DNA of 34,191 nucleotides from an uncultured Prevotellaceae bacterium (GCA_946188395.1 CAMHUU010000026.1:1-34191); one strand, 5' to 3'. Numbered from the stretch's first letter, positions 7,702 to 15,910 are shown. The notes: generated by a model not told the origin, from the letters alone. Program-made: numbers and translations.

Positions 7702-7749
7702 CGAAATACCGAAATTTAAAAAAACAATTAACAATAAACAATTAACATT
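7702..7749. repeat. Double array in the nfeD-SPFH gap
   Basis: Two 8-bp units (CGAAATAC, CGAAATTT; 7702-7717) are followed by a heptamer array CAATTAA, CAATAAA, CAATTAA, CATT (7725-7749) that abuts the ATG of the next gene. Confidence 0.75.
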
Positions 7750-8703
7750 ATGGAATTTATGTCTTATGTATTAATCGCCATCGTTGTACTGGTGGTTATC
7801 TTCGCCAAGATGGCACTTGTGATCATCCCCCAGTCGGAAACCCGCATCATTGAGCGCTTAGGCCGTTACTACGCCACGCTGAATCCTGGTATCAACATCA
7901 TCATCCCCTTCATCGACCGTGCCAAGGAGATTGTGGTACTCACCCGCGGACGCTACGCCTACTCCAACTCCATCGACCTGCGCGAACAGGTCTACGACTT
8001 CCCCTCGCAGAACGTGATTACCAAGGATAACATCCAGATGGAAATCAACGCCCTACTCTACTTCCAGATTGTCGATCCCTTCAAGGCTGTCTACGAAATC
8101 CAGAACCTGCCCAACGCCATCGAGAAACTCACGCAGACCACGCTGCGTAACATCATCGGTGAATTGGAGCTGGACGAGACGCTGACCTCGCGCGACACCA
8201 TCAATACCAAGTTGCGCGCCGTGCTCGACGATGCCACCGACAAGTGGGGCGTCAAGGTCAACCGCGTCGAACTGCAGGACATCATCCCGCCATCAACCGT
8301 ACTGAACGCCATGGAGAAGCAGATGCAGGCCGAGCGTAACAAACGCGCACAGATTCTGACCTCTGAGGGTGAGAAGGCCGCCGAGATTCTGGCTTCTGAG
8401 GGTGAGAAGACCGCTATTATCAATCGCGCCGACGCCCAGAAGCAGCAGGCCATCCTGCATGCCGAAGGTGAGGCCACAGCCCGCATCCGCAAAGCAGAGG
8501 CTGAAGCCAAGGCCATCGAACTCATCTCCGAGGCAGTGGGTAAGTCGACCAATCCTGCCAACTACCTCCTGGCACAGAAATACATCCAGATGCTGCAGGA
8601 GCTGGCCACTGGCGACAAGACCAAGACCGTCTACCTGCCCTACGAGGCTACCAACCTCATGGGAAGCATCGGAGGCATCAAGGATCTTTTCAAGAGTGAA
8701 TGA
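7750..8703 (+). CDS. SPFH domain (stomatin/prohibitin-like) protein
   Basis: A 317-aa stomatin-family protein. An N-terminal transmembrane anchor (residues 4-26) precedes the SPFH core: VIIPQSETRIIERLGRYYAT, GINIIIPFIDR, then DLREQVYDFPSQNVITKDN. Residues about 190-265 form a long charged Ala/Glu-rich coiled coil with repeated SEGEKAAEIL-type heptads (positions 213-233). Together with NfeD it would form a large ring-like membrane scaffold. The 46-nt gap to nfeD supports one transcript. The gene ends just before an array and a bidirectional terminator. Confidence 0.94.
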   Translation: MEFMSYVLIAIVVLVVIFAKMALVIIPQSETRIIERLGRYYATLNPGINIIIPFIDRAKEIVVLTRGRYAYSNSIDLREQVYDFPSQNVITKDNIQMEINALLYFQIVDPFKAVYEIQNLPNAIEKLTQTTLRNIIGELELDETLTSRDTINTKLRAVLDDATDKWGVKVNRVELQDIIPPSTVLNAMEKQMQAERNKRAQILTSEGEKAAEILASEGEKTAIINRADAQKQQAILHAEGEATARIRKAEAEAKAIELISEAVGKSTNPANYLLAQKYIQMLQELATGDKTKTVYLPYEATNLMGSIGGIKDLFKSE

Positions 8704-8715
8704 TAAATGTTATAT

Positions 8716-8747
8716 CGCAATAACGTTATAACGATATAACGTCATTA
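8716..8747. repeat. 8-bp array, CGnnATAA family (4 units)
   Basis: Units CGCAATAA, CGTTATAA, CGATATAA and CGTCATTA lie between the SPFH stop and the terminator. This is the clearest example of the CGnnATAA consensus. Confidence 0.85.
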
Positions 8748-8774
8748 AAAAAAGAGGCTCAAGCCTCTTTTTTT
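8747..8774. terminator. Bidirectional terminator shared by the SPFH gene and the histidine kinase
   Basis: A7-GAGGC / GCCTC-T7 stem with a 4-nt loop (TCAA), so both strands end in a U tract. The TGA stop of the kinase gene (8761-8759) sits in the loop, and one arm encodes its last residues. Confidence 0.92.
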
Positions 8775-9907
8775 AATGGTATCGTGAACGAGAATACCGA
8801 CCCTTCGCCTTCGACCGACGTGACGTAGGCGTCGCCGCCATTCTTGCGGGCAAAGTCCTGACAGAGCTGAAGTCCCAGTCCGGAACCTTCCTCACCACCT
8901 GTACCGTAGGTTGTCTCACCCTTATGGAAAATACTGTCCACGCGGTCGGCAGCAATACCGACACCATGGTCCTGCACACAGATGCGGGCGAAATCACCCT
9001 CGCGTTTGTAGTACACCTCGACACCCTTACCTTCAGGGGTAAACTTGACGGCGTTCGATATGAAGTTGCGGATAATGGTCTTTATCATGTCGTTGTCGGC
9101 ATGAACCGTCAGTTTCTCTTCAGGAGCGATATACTGCAAATTGATTTTCTTCATCTCGGCAATCATCTTGAAGATGTCCACCACGCCGGGAACGACATCG
9201 TCGAGATCCACATCCTGATAGACCACATTCAGACGGCCCGTCTGGCTCTTCGTCCACTTCAGCAGGTTGTCCAGCAGGTCGTGCGTCTCTTCCGACTCAC
9301 GGTTGGCTTTGTCCAACAGGCCGAAGACCTCCTCTCCCACCGCATCGGGCGACACCACGTTGACAGCCAGATTCAGCACCATGCGGATGCTGGCCATAGG
9401 CGAACGCAGGTCGTGGGCAATCACCGAGTACATCTTGTCGCGATTCGAGATGGTACGCTTCAGTTCCTCGTTCTGACGGACAATGATGCGCTTGGCGGCC
9501 ACCAGCTGAATCTGGTGCATCACACGCATCACCAGCTCTTCCTTGTTGAACGGCTTCGTCAGGAAGTCGTTGGCTCCCACCTGGAAACCCTTTACCAAAT
9601 CGCTAGGGTTGTTCAGTGCTGTCAGGAAGATAATGGGGATATCCATCGTCTCCGGATCTTTCTTCAGAATGACTGCTGTATCGAAACCGCTGATGTCGGG
9701 CATCATCACGTCCAACAGTATCAGGTCAGGCTTCTCGTTCTTAGCCTGCTCGATACACGCATTGCCGCAATTGGCGGTACAAACCTGAAACTTCTCGTTG
9801 GTTAGTAATATCTTCAATAGCAGCACGTTACTGACCACATCGTCGACAATCAGAATTTTATAATCGCTACGATTTATCTGTGATTCAAAACTTTCGTTCA
9901 GTTCCAT
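8759..9907 (-). CDS. Receiver-histidine kinase protein (REC N-terminal, HisKA-HATPase C-terminal)
   Basis: A 382-aa cytoplasmic signalling protein with no membrane segment. Residues 15-135 are a response-regulator receiver: acidic pair at Asp22-Asp23 (LIVDD), phospho-acceptor Asp66 (LILLDVMMP), and the conserved Lys in FLTKPF. A coiled linker follows. Residues 158-225 are HisKA with His165 (VIAHDLRSPM). The HATPase_c domain has the N box RNFISNAVKFT, the G1 box DHGVGIA and the G2 box GSGLGLQL. The order is the reverse of ordinary hybrid kinases. No sensor domain and no partner regulator gene are adjacent, so input probably arrives by phosphotransfer or protein contact at the receiver. It has its own promoter, with a striking dyad. 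Confidence 0.93.
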   Translation of the reverse strand: MELNESFESQINRSDYKILIVDDVVSNVLLLKILLTNEKFQVCTANCGNACIEQAKNEKPDLILLDVMMPDISGFDTAVILKKDPETMDIPIIFLTALNNPSDLVKGFQVGANDFLTKPFNKEELVMRVMHQIQLVAAKRIIVRQNEELKRTISNRDKMYSVIAHDLRSPMASIRMVLNLAVNVVSPDAVGEEVFGLLDKANRESEETHDLLDNLLKWTKSQTGRLNVVYQDVDLDDVVPGVVDIFKMIAEMKKINLQYIAPEEKLTVHADNDMIKTIIRNFISNAVKFTPEGKGVEVYYKREGDFARICVQDHGVGIAADRVDSIFHKGETTYGTGGEEGSGLGLQLCQDFARKNGGDAYVTSVEGEGSVFSFTIPLKKEA

Positions 9908-9936
9908 TTGCTAAGGTATTTCGTTATTTCTGCTTG

Positions 9937-9968
9937 CAAAAATAGCAAATATTTAGCATTTCGCCAAA
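9937..9968 (-). promoter_or_regulatory. Promoter of the receiver-kinase gene
   Basis: Minus strand: TTTG (9968-9965), 20 bp, TATTTTTG (9944-9937), exact consensus. The boxes lie within or next to the 9943-9977 inverted repeat. Confidence 0.85.
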
Positions 9969-9977
9969 TATTTGCTA
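9943..9977. promoter_or_regulatory. 12-bp inverted repeat overlapping the kinase promoter
   Basis: TAGCAAATATTT (9943-9954) and AAATATTTGCTA (9966-9977) are perfect inverted copies with 11 bp between. The left arm touches the -7 box and the right arm covers the -33 box, a geometry expected for a dimeric repressor operator. No regulator can be assigned. Confidence 0.6.
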
Positions 9978-10021
9978 CATTTTTTTATAAATATGACCGC
10001 TAAGACCCGAAAACGGAAACT

Positions 10022-10049
10022 CAATTGTCAATTATCAATTGTCAATTAG
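10022..10049. repeat. Heptamer array, CAATTGT family (exactly 4 units)
   Basis: CAATTGT, CAATTAT, CAATTGT and CAATTAG: 28 bp that abut the TAA stop of thrS with no gap. Confidence 0.85.
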
Positions 10050-11993
10050 TTAAAAATCCTTGGTCATTTCCTTCACCTCGGCATTGATGCGGTCAATGAA
10101 CTCCTGGATGCTCATCACGGTCTGTTCACCACCGCCCTGCGGACGCACGGCAACAGTTCCGTCCTGCTGCTCCTTCTCACCGACAATCACCATATAGGGT
10201 ATGCGCTTCAGCTCGTTGTCACGAATCTTGCGGCCCAGCTTCTCGTTGCGCAGGTCGATGGTCGGACGCACGCCACCCAAGTCGAACTTCTTGGCTACCT
10301 CCTTGGCGTAGTCATTATATTTCTCCGACAGCGGCAGGATGGCCACCTGGTCGGGTGTCAGCCACAAGGGGAAGTGTCCGCTGGTGTGCTCGATGAGCAC
10401 GGCGCAGAAACGCTCCATCGAACCGAACGGAGCACGGTGAATCATCACCGGCGTCTTCTTCTGGTTGTCCTCGTCTGTGTACTCCAACTGGAAGCGCTTA
10501 GGCAGGTTGTAGTCCACCTGAATGGTACCTAACTGCCAGCGACGACCAATGGCGTCCTTGATCATGAAGTCGAGCTTCGGACCGTAGAATGCAGCCTCGC
10601 CATATTCCACCTTGGCGGGCAGACCCTTCTCCTGACAAGCCTCGACGATAGCCTTCTCGGCCAGTGCCCAGTCTTCATCAGTACCTACATACTTATCGTG
10701 GTCGTTAGGATCGCGCAAAGATATCTGAGCCTCGAAGTTGAATCCGAAGGCCGTCAGCACGATGCCGATAATGTCCATCACGTTCAGGAACTCCTGCTTC
10801 ACCTGGTCTGGACGACAGAATAGGTGGGCGTCGTCCTGCGTGAACGAACGTACACGGGTCAGTCCGTGCAGCTCACCACTCTGCTCGTAGCGATACACGG
10901 TACCAAACTCAGCAATACGCAGGGGCAGGTCACGATACGAACGGGGCTTCCAAGCGAAGATTTCGCAGTGGTGAGGACAGTTCATGGGCTTCAACATGTA
11001 CTCCTCATCCTCCTCAGGGGTATGGATGGGCTGGAACGAGTCCTTGCCGTAGTGTGCATAGTGACCAGAGGTCACATAGAGATTTTTCGAACCGATATGT
11101 GGCGTAATAACTTCCTGATAACCAAAACGTTTCTGAACCTTACGCAAGTGATCCTGCAGGCGCAGACGCAGCTCGGTGCCCTTGGGCAACCAAATGGGCA
11201 GACCCTTGCCTACCTTATCGGAGAACATGAACAGCTCCATCTCCTTACCAATCTTACGATGGTCGCGTTTCTTAGCCTCCTCCAACATCTCGAGATACTC
11301 GTCGAGCATCTTTTTCTTGGGGAACGAGATACCATACAGGCGCTGCATCTGCTCTCTTGTAGCATCACCACGCCAGAAGGCACCGGCAACGCTCGTCAGC
11401 TTCACGGCCTTGATTTCGCCCGTATCCACCAGGTGCGGACCACGACAGAGGTCGGTGAAGTTACCCTGCGTATAGGTAGTGATAGAACCATCCTCAAGGT
11501 CCTGCTCGATGTGCTCGCACTTGTAGGTCTGGCCATCGGCAGCAAACTGCTTCAGGGCCTCGGCCTTCGGTACTTCTCTCCTTACTACTGACTCCTTTTT
11601 AGATGCCAGTTCCTTCATCTTAGCCTCAATCTTCGGGAAGTCGCTCTCCTTAATCATCTCGCCGTCCTTCAACAGCACGTCGTAGAAGAAACCATTCTCG
11701 ACAGCAGGTCCGAAACCGAACTGGATGCCAGGATACAACTCCTGCAAAGCCTCTGCCAACAAGTGGGCAGAAGTGTGCCAGAAGGTATGCTTACCCTGCT
11801 CGTCGTCAAACTTGTAAAGTGCAATCGTTGCGTCCTCGTTAATGGGACGGTTCAGCTCTACGGTCTCACCGTTTACACCGCAACTTACAACGCTGCGTGC
11901 GAGAGCCGGCGAGATGCTCTCTGCAATCTGAAAACCAGTCACGCCCTGCTCATACGAGCGAACAGATCCGTCTGGAAAAGTAATGTTAATCAT
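10050..11993 (-). CDS. thrS: Threonyl-tRNA synthetase
   Basis: A 647-aa class II synthetase that charges tRNA-Thr. Domains in order: TGS (1-62, [17 protein letters not shown]), the SAD editing domain with the [11 protein letters not shown] motif (about residues 73-83), the catalytic core with the [10 protein letters not shown] zinc ligands and motif 2 ([18 protein letters not shown]), motif 3 ([12 protein letters not shown]), and an HGTP anticodon-binding domain (last 110 residues). Length is normal. In many Bacteroidetes thrS is followed by infC-rpmI-rplT; here it is followed by the receiver-kinase gene instead. It has its own consensus promoter. Confidence 0.97.
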   Translation of the reverse strand: MINITFPDGSVRSYEQGVTGFQIAESISPALARSVVSCGVNGETVELNRPINEDATIALYKFDDEQGKHTFWHTSAHLLAEALQELYPGIQFGFGPAVENGFFYDVLLKDGEMIKESDFPKIEAKMKELASKKESVVRREVPKAEALKQFAADGQTYKCEHIEQDLEDGSITTYTQGNFTDLCRGPHLVDTGEIKAVKLTSVAGAFWRGDATREQMQRLYGISFPKKKMLDEYLEMLEEAKKRDHRKIGKEMELFMFSDKVGKGLPIWLPKGTELRLRLQDHLRKVQKRFGYQEVITPHIGSKNLYVTSGHYAHYGKDSFQPIHTPEEDEEYMLKPMNCPHHCEIFAWKPRSYRDLPLRIAEFGTVYRYEQSGELHGLTRVRSFTQDDAHLFCRPDQVKQEFLNVMDIIGIVLTAFGFNFEAQISLRDPNDHDKYVGTDEDWALAEKAIVEACQEKGLPAKVEYGEAAFYGPKLDFMIKDAIGRRWQLGTIQVDYNLPKRFQLEYTDEDNQKKTPVMIHRAPFGSMERFCAVLIEHTSGHFPLWLTPDQVAILPLSEKYNDYAKEVAKKFDLGGVRPTIDLRNEKLGRKIRDNELKRIPYMVIVGEKEQQDGTVAVRPQGGGEQTVMSIQEFIDRINAEVKEMTKDF

Positions 11994-12026
11994 ATCTACA
12001 ATATATGTTTGAATTTAAAACGCCTG

Positions 12027-12058
12027 CAAAATTACACAAAAACGAGCAAAATGCCAAA
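12027..12058 (-). promoter_or_regulatory. thrS: Promoter of thrS
   Basis: Minus strand: TTTG (12058-12055), 20 bp, TAATTTTG (12034-12027), exact consensus. The leader is about 27 nt, too short for a T-box, and none was seen. Confidence 0.86.
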
Positions 12059-12113
12059 TAAAAAGCCAAAAACTTACCTCTTAATTCCCATGACACTGTG
12101 ACGTCAGGTCATC

Positions 12114-13937
12114 TTACTTCCTTTGTCGTTTTAGGATGCTATAGGCTGTGTACAAGCCGAGTTCGCCGGCTTTGGAAAGATCGCTGACAGCCTGTTCCTG
12201 ATGTTTCAGCGCCATGTGGGCAAGTCCTCGGTTGTAGTAGGCCTCGGCCAGATGGGCGTCGAGCTGGATGGCTCGCGAGTAGTCGTCGATGGCCAGCTGA
12301 TAGTCGAGACACTGCACGTAGGCATTGGCGCGGTCGTAGAAGAGATAGGCATTGTGGGGAGCCAGAGTGATGGCCTTCGACAGGTTGTCGAGCAGATGGG
12401 CGGTCATGAGGGGCATGTCGGACTTTTCCTGTTCTGCCTGAACGATGGCGCGCAGCCAGTAGGATACGGCCGACGTGGAATCGCGCTCGAGATAGCGGGC
12501 GGGATTTATGATGTTGGTCTGACCGCAAACGATGTGGAGCTGCATGGCGGCAGGCAGCTGGCGGTTCAGGGAGTCGACCTGGCGGTCAAAGGCGACATAA
12601 TGTTTGACGGCGCTCTGATGGTGCTCGGTGGAAAGGACATACATGGGCAGATAGTCCATGGCTACGCGGCGGTTCTGGACGCGTCCGCGATAGTCGCTCT
12701 GGTATTCGGGTTGTATATCCTGTTCGTCGGCGACGGCCAGCTGGTTGTATTTCTCGATGTCTTCGTCGCTGCGCTTACGCATCTGCTTGGGCGACAGGCG
12801 AGGCTGTTTGCCCATGCGCTTGTCGAGCTGGGCCTTCAGGATGCGGAACTCGTCCTGCTCGGCCTGTTTGGGCATGCCGAGTTTACGGTAGCACTGGGCA
12901 CGCTGGTGGAGTCCGGTCCAGAAGTTGGGATACTGGTCGATAACCTTCGTATAGTCGCGGATGGCGGCTCGTGGGTTACCAGTCTGTTCGAGCAGCAGGG
13001 CTCGGTTGTAGAGGGCCATGAGGTTGTCGGGCTCCAACTTAAGCACGAAGTCGAAGTCGAGGATGGCGCGGTTGTCGTCGCCCACCTGGGCACGGAGCAG
13101 TCCGCGGTTGTAGTGTCCGAGGAAGTTGTTGGGCTCGTAGTCGAGGGCCAGATCGTAGTCGGCCATGGCACCTCGCAGGTTGGTCTGATTGAAGCGGGCC
13201 AACGCTCGGTTGATGTATAGGTTGGCATCCTTGGGCAGCAGGTGGATGGCCTTGTCGAGGAACTCCTCGCCCTCCTTCCATTCGCTGCGGGCCAGACTGA
13301 TGACGGCACGCTGAGCCCAGACATTACCGTTGTAGGCGTCGAGCTCGATACTCTTCTCGAGGGCCTCGATGGCCTTCGTGGTGTCTTTCTGCATGATGTA
13401 GGCCTCGGCCTTCATGGCAGGAATGCGGGCATTACGGCTCCACCGCTGGCTCATGGTGTCGAGCTCAGCCAGGGCCAGTTCGTAGTTTTTCTGCTGAATG
13501 CGGCAGAGGGCGCGGTTGTGCCACAGGTTGATGCCCTCGGGATCGTGGCGCAGGGCGGCATTATAGTCGCTGACGGCTCCGTCGAAATTCTTCTGCTGGA
13601 TGCGGCAGAGTCCACGCAGCTCGTAGATGCCCACCACATAGGGATTGCGCTGGATGGCCTCGGTGCAGTCGCTCTCGGCTCCGACATAGTCGTCGAGGTA
13701 GTATTTCGCCACAGCACGGTAATACCAAGGCTCATACATATAGGGCTTGGCGGAGATGGCCTGGTTGAAATACTGGATGGACAGCACGTAGTCCTCAAAA
13801 TAGAGCGCCGAGCGGCCAATAGTAATCAGCCTGTCAGTATTGAACTGGGCAAAACAAGTTGACAGTTGACAGCTGACAGTTGACAATTGCAATATAACAA
13901 CCATCAATAAAAAGCGAAAGAATCTGCAATTCTTCAT
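12114..13937 (-). CDS. Exported TPR-repeat protein
   Basis: A 607-aa protein made almost entirely of tetratricopeptide repeats. About nine typical units run from residue 45 to 360 (for example AISAKPYMYEPWYYRAVAKY and PNNFLGHYNRGLLRAQVGD) and three more lie near the C-terminus after a less regular linker (about 370-480). The N-terminus is a signal peptide, residues 1-31, probably cleaved before QFNTD. The frame extends six codons upstream to a TTG, but the ATG at 13937 gives the better signal peptide and is chosen. It follows def at a very short distance and precedes thrS. TPR proteins are scaffolds, so the partner is unknown. Part of the signal peptide (QLSTVSCQLST) is encoded by a heptamer array. 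Confidence 0.88.
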   Translation of the reverse strand: MKNCRFFRFLLMVVILQLSTVSCQLSTCFAQFNTDRLITIGRSALYFEDYVLSIQYFNQAISAKPYMYEPWYYRAVAKYYLDDYVGAESDCTEAIQRNPYVVGIYELRGLCRIQQKNFDGAVSDYNAALRHDPEGINLWHNRALCRIQQKNYELALAELDTMSQRWSRNARIPAMKAEAYIMQKDTTKAIEALEKSIELDAYNGNVWAQRAVISLARSEWKEGEEFLDKAIHLLPKDANLYINRALARFNQTNLRGAMADYDLALDYEPNNFLGHYNRGLLRAQVGDDNRAILDFDFVLKLEPDNLMALYNRALLLEQTGNPRAAIRDYTKVIDQYPNFWTGLHQRAQCYRKLGMPKQAEQDEFRILKAQLDKRMGKQPRLSPKQMRKRSDEDIEKYNQLAVADEQDIQPEYQSDYRGRVQNRRVAMDYLPMYVLSTEHHQSAVKHYVAFDRQVDSLNRQLPAAMQLHIVCGQTNIINPARYLERDSTSAVSYWLRAIVQAEQEKSDMPLMTAHLLDNLSKAITLAPHNAYLFYDRANAYVQCLDYQLAIDDYSRAIQLDAHLAEAYYNRGLAHMALKHQEQAVSDLSKAGELGLYTAYSILKRQRK

Positions 13938-13964
13938 ATAACTGTCAACTATCAACTGTCAACT
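13857..13964 (-). repeat. 25-bp inverted repeat flanking the TPR gene start codon
   Basis: Arms 13857-13881 and 13940-13964 are inverted copies matching at 23 of 25 positions. In the minus-strand mRNA both differences become G-U pairs, so the arms can form an uninterrupted 25-bp stem around a 58-nt loop that holds the ATG (13937-13935). The arms are two heptamer arrays of the GTTGACA family in opposite orientation. Confidence 0.8.
13858..13885. repeat. Heptamer array, GTTGACA family, inside the TPR signal-peptide codons
   Basis: Units GTTGACA, GTTGACA, GCTGACA and GTTGACA on the plus strand. On the coding strand they specify the stretch QLSTVSCQLST of the signal peptide. Confidence 0.85.
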
Positions 13965-13967
13965 ACC
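13940..13967. repeat. Heptamer array, AACTGTC family, at the def-TPR junction
   Basis: Units AACTGTC, AACTATC, AACTGTC and AACTACC. It overlaps the TAG stop of def (13965-13963) and ends two bases before the TPR ATG. Confidence 0.85.
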
Positions 13968-14523
13968 GTCTTACCGGCTTGGTCTTGTAACCACAACGGT
14001 AGCGGCCCAGGGTGAGTGCCTTGAGCTTGCTCTTGATGAGCTGCTTGCGGAGTGGCGAGATGTGGTCGATGAACATCTTGCCGTCCAGATGGTCGAACTC
14101 GTGCTGCATGACGCGGGCCAGATAGCCCTCAATCCACTCGTCATGATGCTGGAACTGCTCGTCGTCCCACTCGACATGGATGCGCGTGGGGCGCACCACC
14201 TTCTCGTGAATGGCGGGCAACGACAGACAGCCTTCCTCGGAGGTGTTGGTATTCGTGTCGTCGGCTTCGATGATGTGGGGATTGATATACACCTGACGGA
14301 AGCCCTTATACTCGGGCAGGTCGTCGCTGATGACGTCGAGGTCGATGACCGACAGGCGGATGGCACGACCAATCTGGGGGGCAGCCAGTCCGATGCCCTC
14401 GCTTTCGGCCAGCGTCTCCCACATGTCGACGATGAGCTGCTTCAGTTCGGGATAGTCGGGGGTGATGTCTTCGGCCACCTTGCGCAATACCGGCTGGCCA
14501 TAAATATAAATAGGTAAAATCAT
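13963..14523 (-). CDS. def: Peptide deformylase
   Basis: A 186-aa metalloenzyme that removes the formyl group from nascent N-termini. All three family motifs are present: [10 protein letters not shown] (43-52), EEGCLSLP with metal ligand Cys99, and QHEFDHLDG with His141, catalytic Glu142 and His145. The frame stays open to 14565, but the ATG at 14523 (MILPIYIYG) matches the conserved N-terminus. It works upstream of Map, which is also in this window. Neighbours are ruvX upstream (48-nt gap) and the TPR gene downstream. Confidence 0.96.
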   Translation of the reverse strand: MILPIYIYGQPVLRKVAEDITPDYPELKQLIVDMWETLAESEGIGLAAPQIGRAIRLSVIDLDVISDDLPEYKGFRQVYINPHIIEADDTNTNTSEEGCLSLPAIHEKVVRPTRIHVEWDDEQFQHHDEWIEGYLARVMQHEFDHLDGKMFIDHISPLRKQLIKSKLKALTLGRYRCGYKTKPVRR

Positions 14524-14571
14524 AATTTGCGGCCTTCGGCCTAAATAAAAACTATAAAATAACAAATAATT

Positions 14572-14985
14572 CTATTTGCGGCTGCGGAGGTAGTCCTCGA
14601 GAATGATGGTGGCGGAGATTTCGTCGACCAGCGCCTTGTCCTGACGGGCTTTCTTCTTCAGTCCGGCATCGAGCATGGCCTGATGTGCCAACACGGAAGT
14701 GAAACGCTCGTCATAGTACTCGATGGGGATGTCGGGACGCTGCTTGCGCCAGCGGTTGACGAACTGCTGGACACGAGCCATATTCTCGCTGGGCTGCCCG
14801 TTGGGCTGACGAGGCTCGCCAATGACGATGCGCTCGACAGACTCGCGCGACACATACTGCGTGAGATAATCGAACAGCTCAGATGTGGAGACAGTCGCCA
14901 ATCCGCCGGCAATAATCTGCAGCGGATCGGTGACTGCCAGTCCCGTTCGTTTTTTTCCGTAGTCTATAGACAATATCCGCGCCAC
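14572..14985 (-). CDS. ruvX: RuvX/YqgF family RNase H-fold nuclease
   Basis: A 137-aa protein of the YqgF family, a putative Holliday-junction resolvase also implicated in 16S rRNA 5'-end processing. Signatures: ILSIDYGKKRTGLAVTDP (4-21, first catalytic Asp), VIGEPRQPNGQPSE (middle Glu), YYDERFTSVLA, and the C-terminal VDEISATIILEDYL with the last acidic residue. It starts 3 nt after the SPOR lipoprotein stop, indicating one transcript. Confidence 0.95.
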   Translation of the reverse strand: MARILSIDYGKKRTGLAVTDPLQIIAGGLATVSTSELFDYLTQYVSRESVERIVIGEPRQPNGQPSENMARVQQFVNRWRKQRPDIPIEYYDERFTSVLAHQAMLDAGLKKKARQDKALVDEISATIILEDYLRSRK

Positions 14986-14988
14986 AGC

Positions 14989-15486
14989 TTACTTTGCATA
15001 CAGTAGCCATGCACCGGGATACTTTGTCTGCAGGTCGTTGCGGCTTGCTGCAGCCTCGGCCTTGGTATCGAAAGTGGCAGCAACCACACGATACATGGCA
15101 GGCTGAACGGCAGAGTTGAGCACCACCTGGGCATCGTAGCCTACAGAGCGCAGCGTCTGCTGCAGACCCTCAGCATTGGCACGCAGAGAGAAAGAACCCA
15201 CAACGACGCTGAAATTCTTCAGACCAGCGCCACTGACAACTGTCACATTCTCCTGACGAACCGATACGTTGTCGGCATTGTCAAGCACGCGGGTGTTGTT
15301 GGCAGCACGCTCCTGCAACGGGGCAACAACGTTCTGCTCGACGGGCTCCTGCTGGGCAGGAGTCTGAACTTCTTCCTGGGCCTTAGCCTTCAGATAAGCC
15401 TGCTTGTAGGCACTCTCACTCGACTTACAACTTGTAAAAGCCATTGCTGCGCAAAGACCTGCGCACAATACGATGTACTTCTTCAT
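14989..15486 (-). CDS. SPOR-domain lipoprotein
   Basis: A 165-aa lipoprotein. The signal peptide ends in AMAFTSC, giving lipidated Cys20, followed by KSSESAYKQ. A Gln/Pro-rich linker spans residues 36-60, and the SPOR domain occupies about 88-165 (NFSVVVGSFSLRANAEGL, then MYRVVAATFDTKAEA). SPOR domains bind denuded septal peptidoglycan, so a cell-division or envelope role is likely. It is first in the SPOR-ruvX-def run and divergent from the YtxH trio. Confidence 0.9.
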   Translation of the reverse strand: MKKYIVLCAGLCAAMAFTSCKSSESAYKQAYLKAKAQEEVQTPAQQEPVEQNVVAPLQERAANNTRVLDNADNVSVRQENVTVVSGAGLKNFSVVVGSFSLRANAEGLQQTLRSVGYDAQVVLNSAVQPAMYRVVAATFDTKAEAAASRNDLQTKYPGAWLLYAK

Positions 15487-15538
15487 AATTTTCTTAGATT
15501 CTTATTGAAATTAAACTTATTTATTCGATTTATTGCCG

Positions 15539-15546
15539 CAAAATTA
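15539..15546 (-). promoter_or_regulatory. Candidate -7 box for the SPOR-ruvX-def operon
   Basis: TAATTTTG on the minus strand, 52 nt upstream of the SPOR ATG. No TTTG lies at the usual 19-21 bp upstream, so this is weaker than the other promoters. Confidence 0.45.
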
Positions 15547-15586
15547 CAAAATAATGAGCAATAAACGTGAAAAATACTGCGTAAAG

Positions 15587-15618
15587 TTTGTTAATTTCGA
15601 AAACTTTCCGTATATTTG
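15587..15618 (+). promoter_or_regulatory. Promoter of the YtxH-holin-small protein operon
   Basis: TTTG (15587-15590), 20 bp, TATATTTG (15611-15618), exact consensus. The leader to the ATG at 15660 is about 35 nt. Confidence 0.87.
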
Positions 15619-15659
15619 CCCTCGAAACAGACGTTTAACACTATAAAAATATTACAACT

Positions 15660-15878
15660 ATGAGAAGTTTAGGTTATTTAGGCGCATTCTTCGGCGGAGC
15701 TATTGCCGGAGCAGTTATTGGACTCCTGTTGGCCCCCGAGAAGGGCGAGGACACCCGTGTAAAGATTACTGATGCTGTGGACGACTTCATGAAGAAGCAC
15801 AACATCAAGCTGAGCCGCAAGGAAGTGAAGGACCTGGTTGACGACATTGCCGAGGCAGCTCCCGAAGTGGAAGCTTGA
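15660..15878 (+). CDS. YtxH domain small membrane protein
   Basis: A 72-aa protein with one Gly/Ala-rich transmembrane helix (residues 5-25, AFFGGAIAGAVIGLLLAP), the basic/acidic junction PEKGEDTRVKI typical of YtxH/YtxG-like stress proteins, then an amphipathic charged helix to the C-terminus. It is first in a three-gene operon with a holin-like protein and an 84-aa protein. The function of the family is not settled; many members are stress-induced. Confidence 0.85.
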   Translation: MRSLGYLGAFFGGAIAGAVIGLLLAPEKGEDTRVKITDAVDDFMKKHNIKLSRKEVKDLVDDIAEAAPEVEA

Positions 15879-15882
15879 TGAT

Positions 15883-15910
15883 GTCTGATGTAAGAAGTAA
15901 GAGGTAAGAT
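15883..15910. repeat. Heptamer array, GTAAGAA family (4 units)
   Basis: GTCTGAT, GTAAGAA, GTAAGAG and GTAAGAT. The last unit supplies the first two bases of the next gene's ATG (15909-15911). Confidence 0.8.

Noticed and set aside
8924..9805. A 293-aa plus-strand ORF opposite the kinase
   Set aside because: His-rich shadow of the kinase codons, no motif.
12084..12112. ATGAC...GTCAT hairpin after the TPR gene as terminator
   Set aside because: A hairpin with a bulge can be drawn, but no U tract follows on the minus strand.
11994..12113. T-box riboswitch upstream of thrS
   Set aside because: The promoter leaves a leader of about 30 nt, far too short, and no T-box sequence was seen.
12201..13220. 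A 339-aa Val/Gly-rich plus-strand ORF opposite the TPR gene
   Set aside because: The composition is that of a reverse frame of TPR codons; no start signal or recognisable domain.
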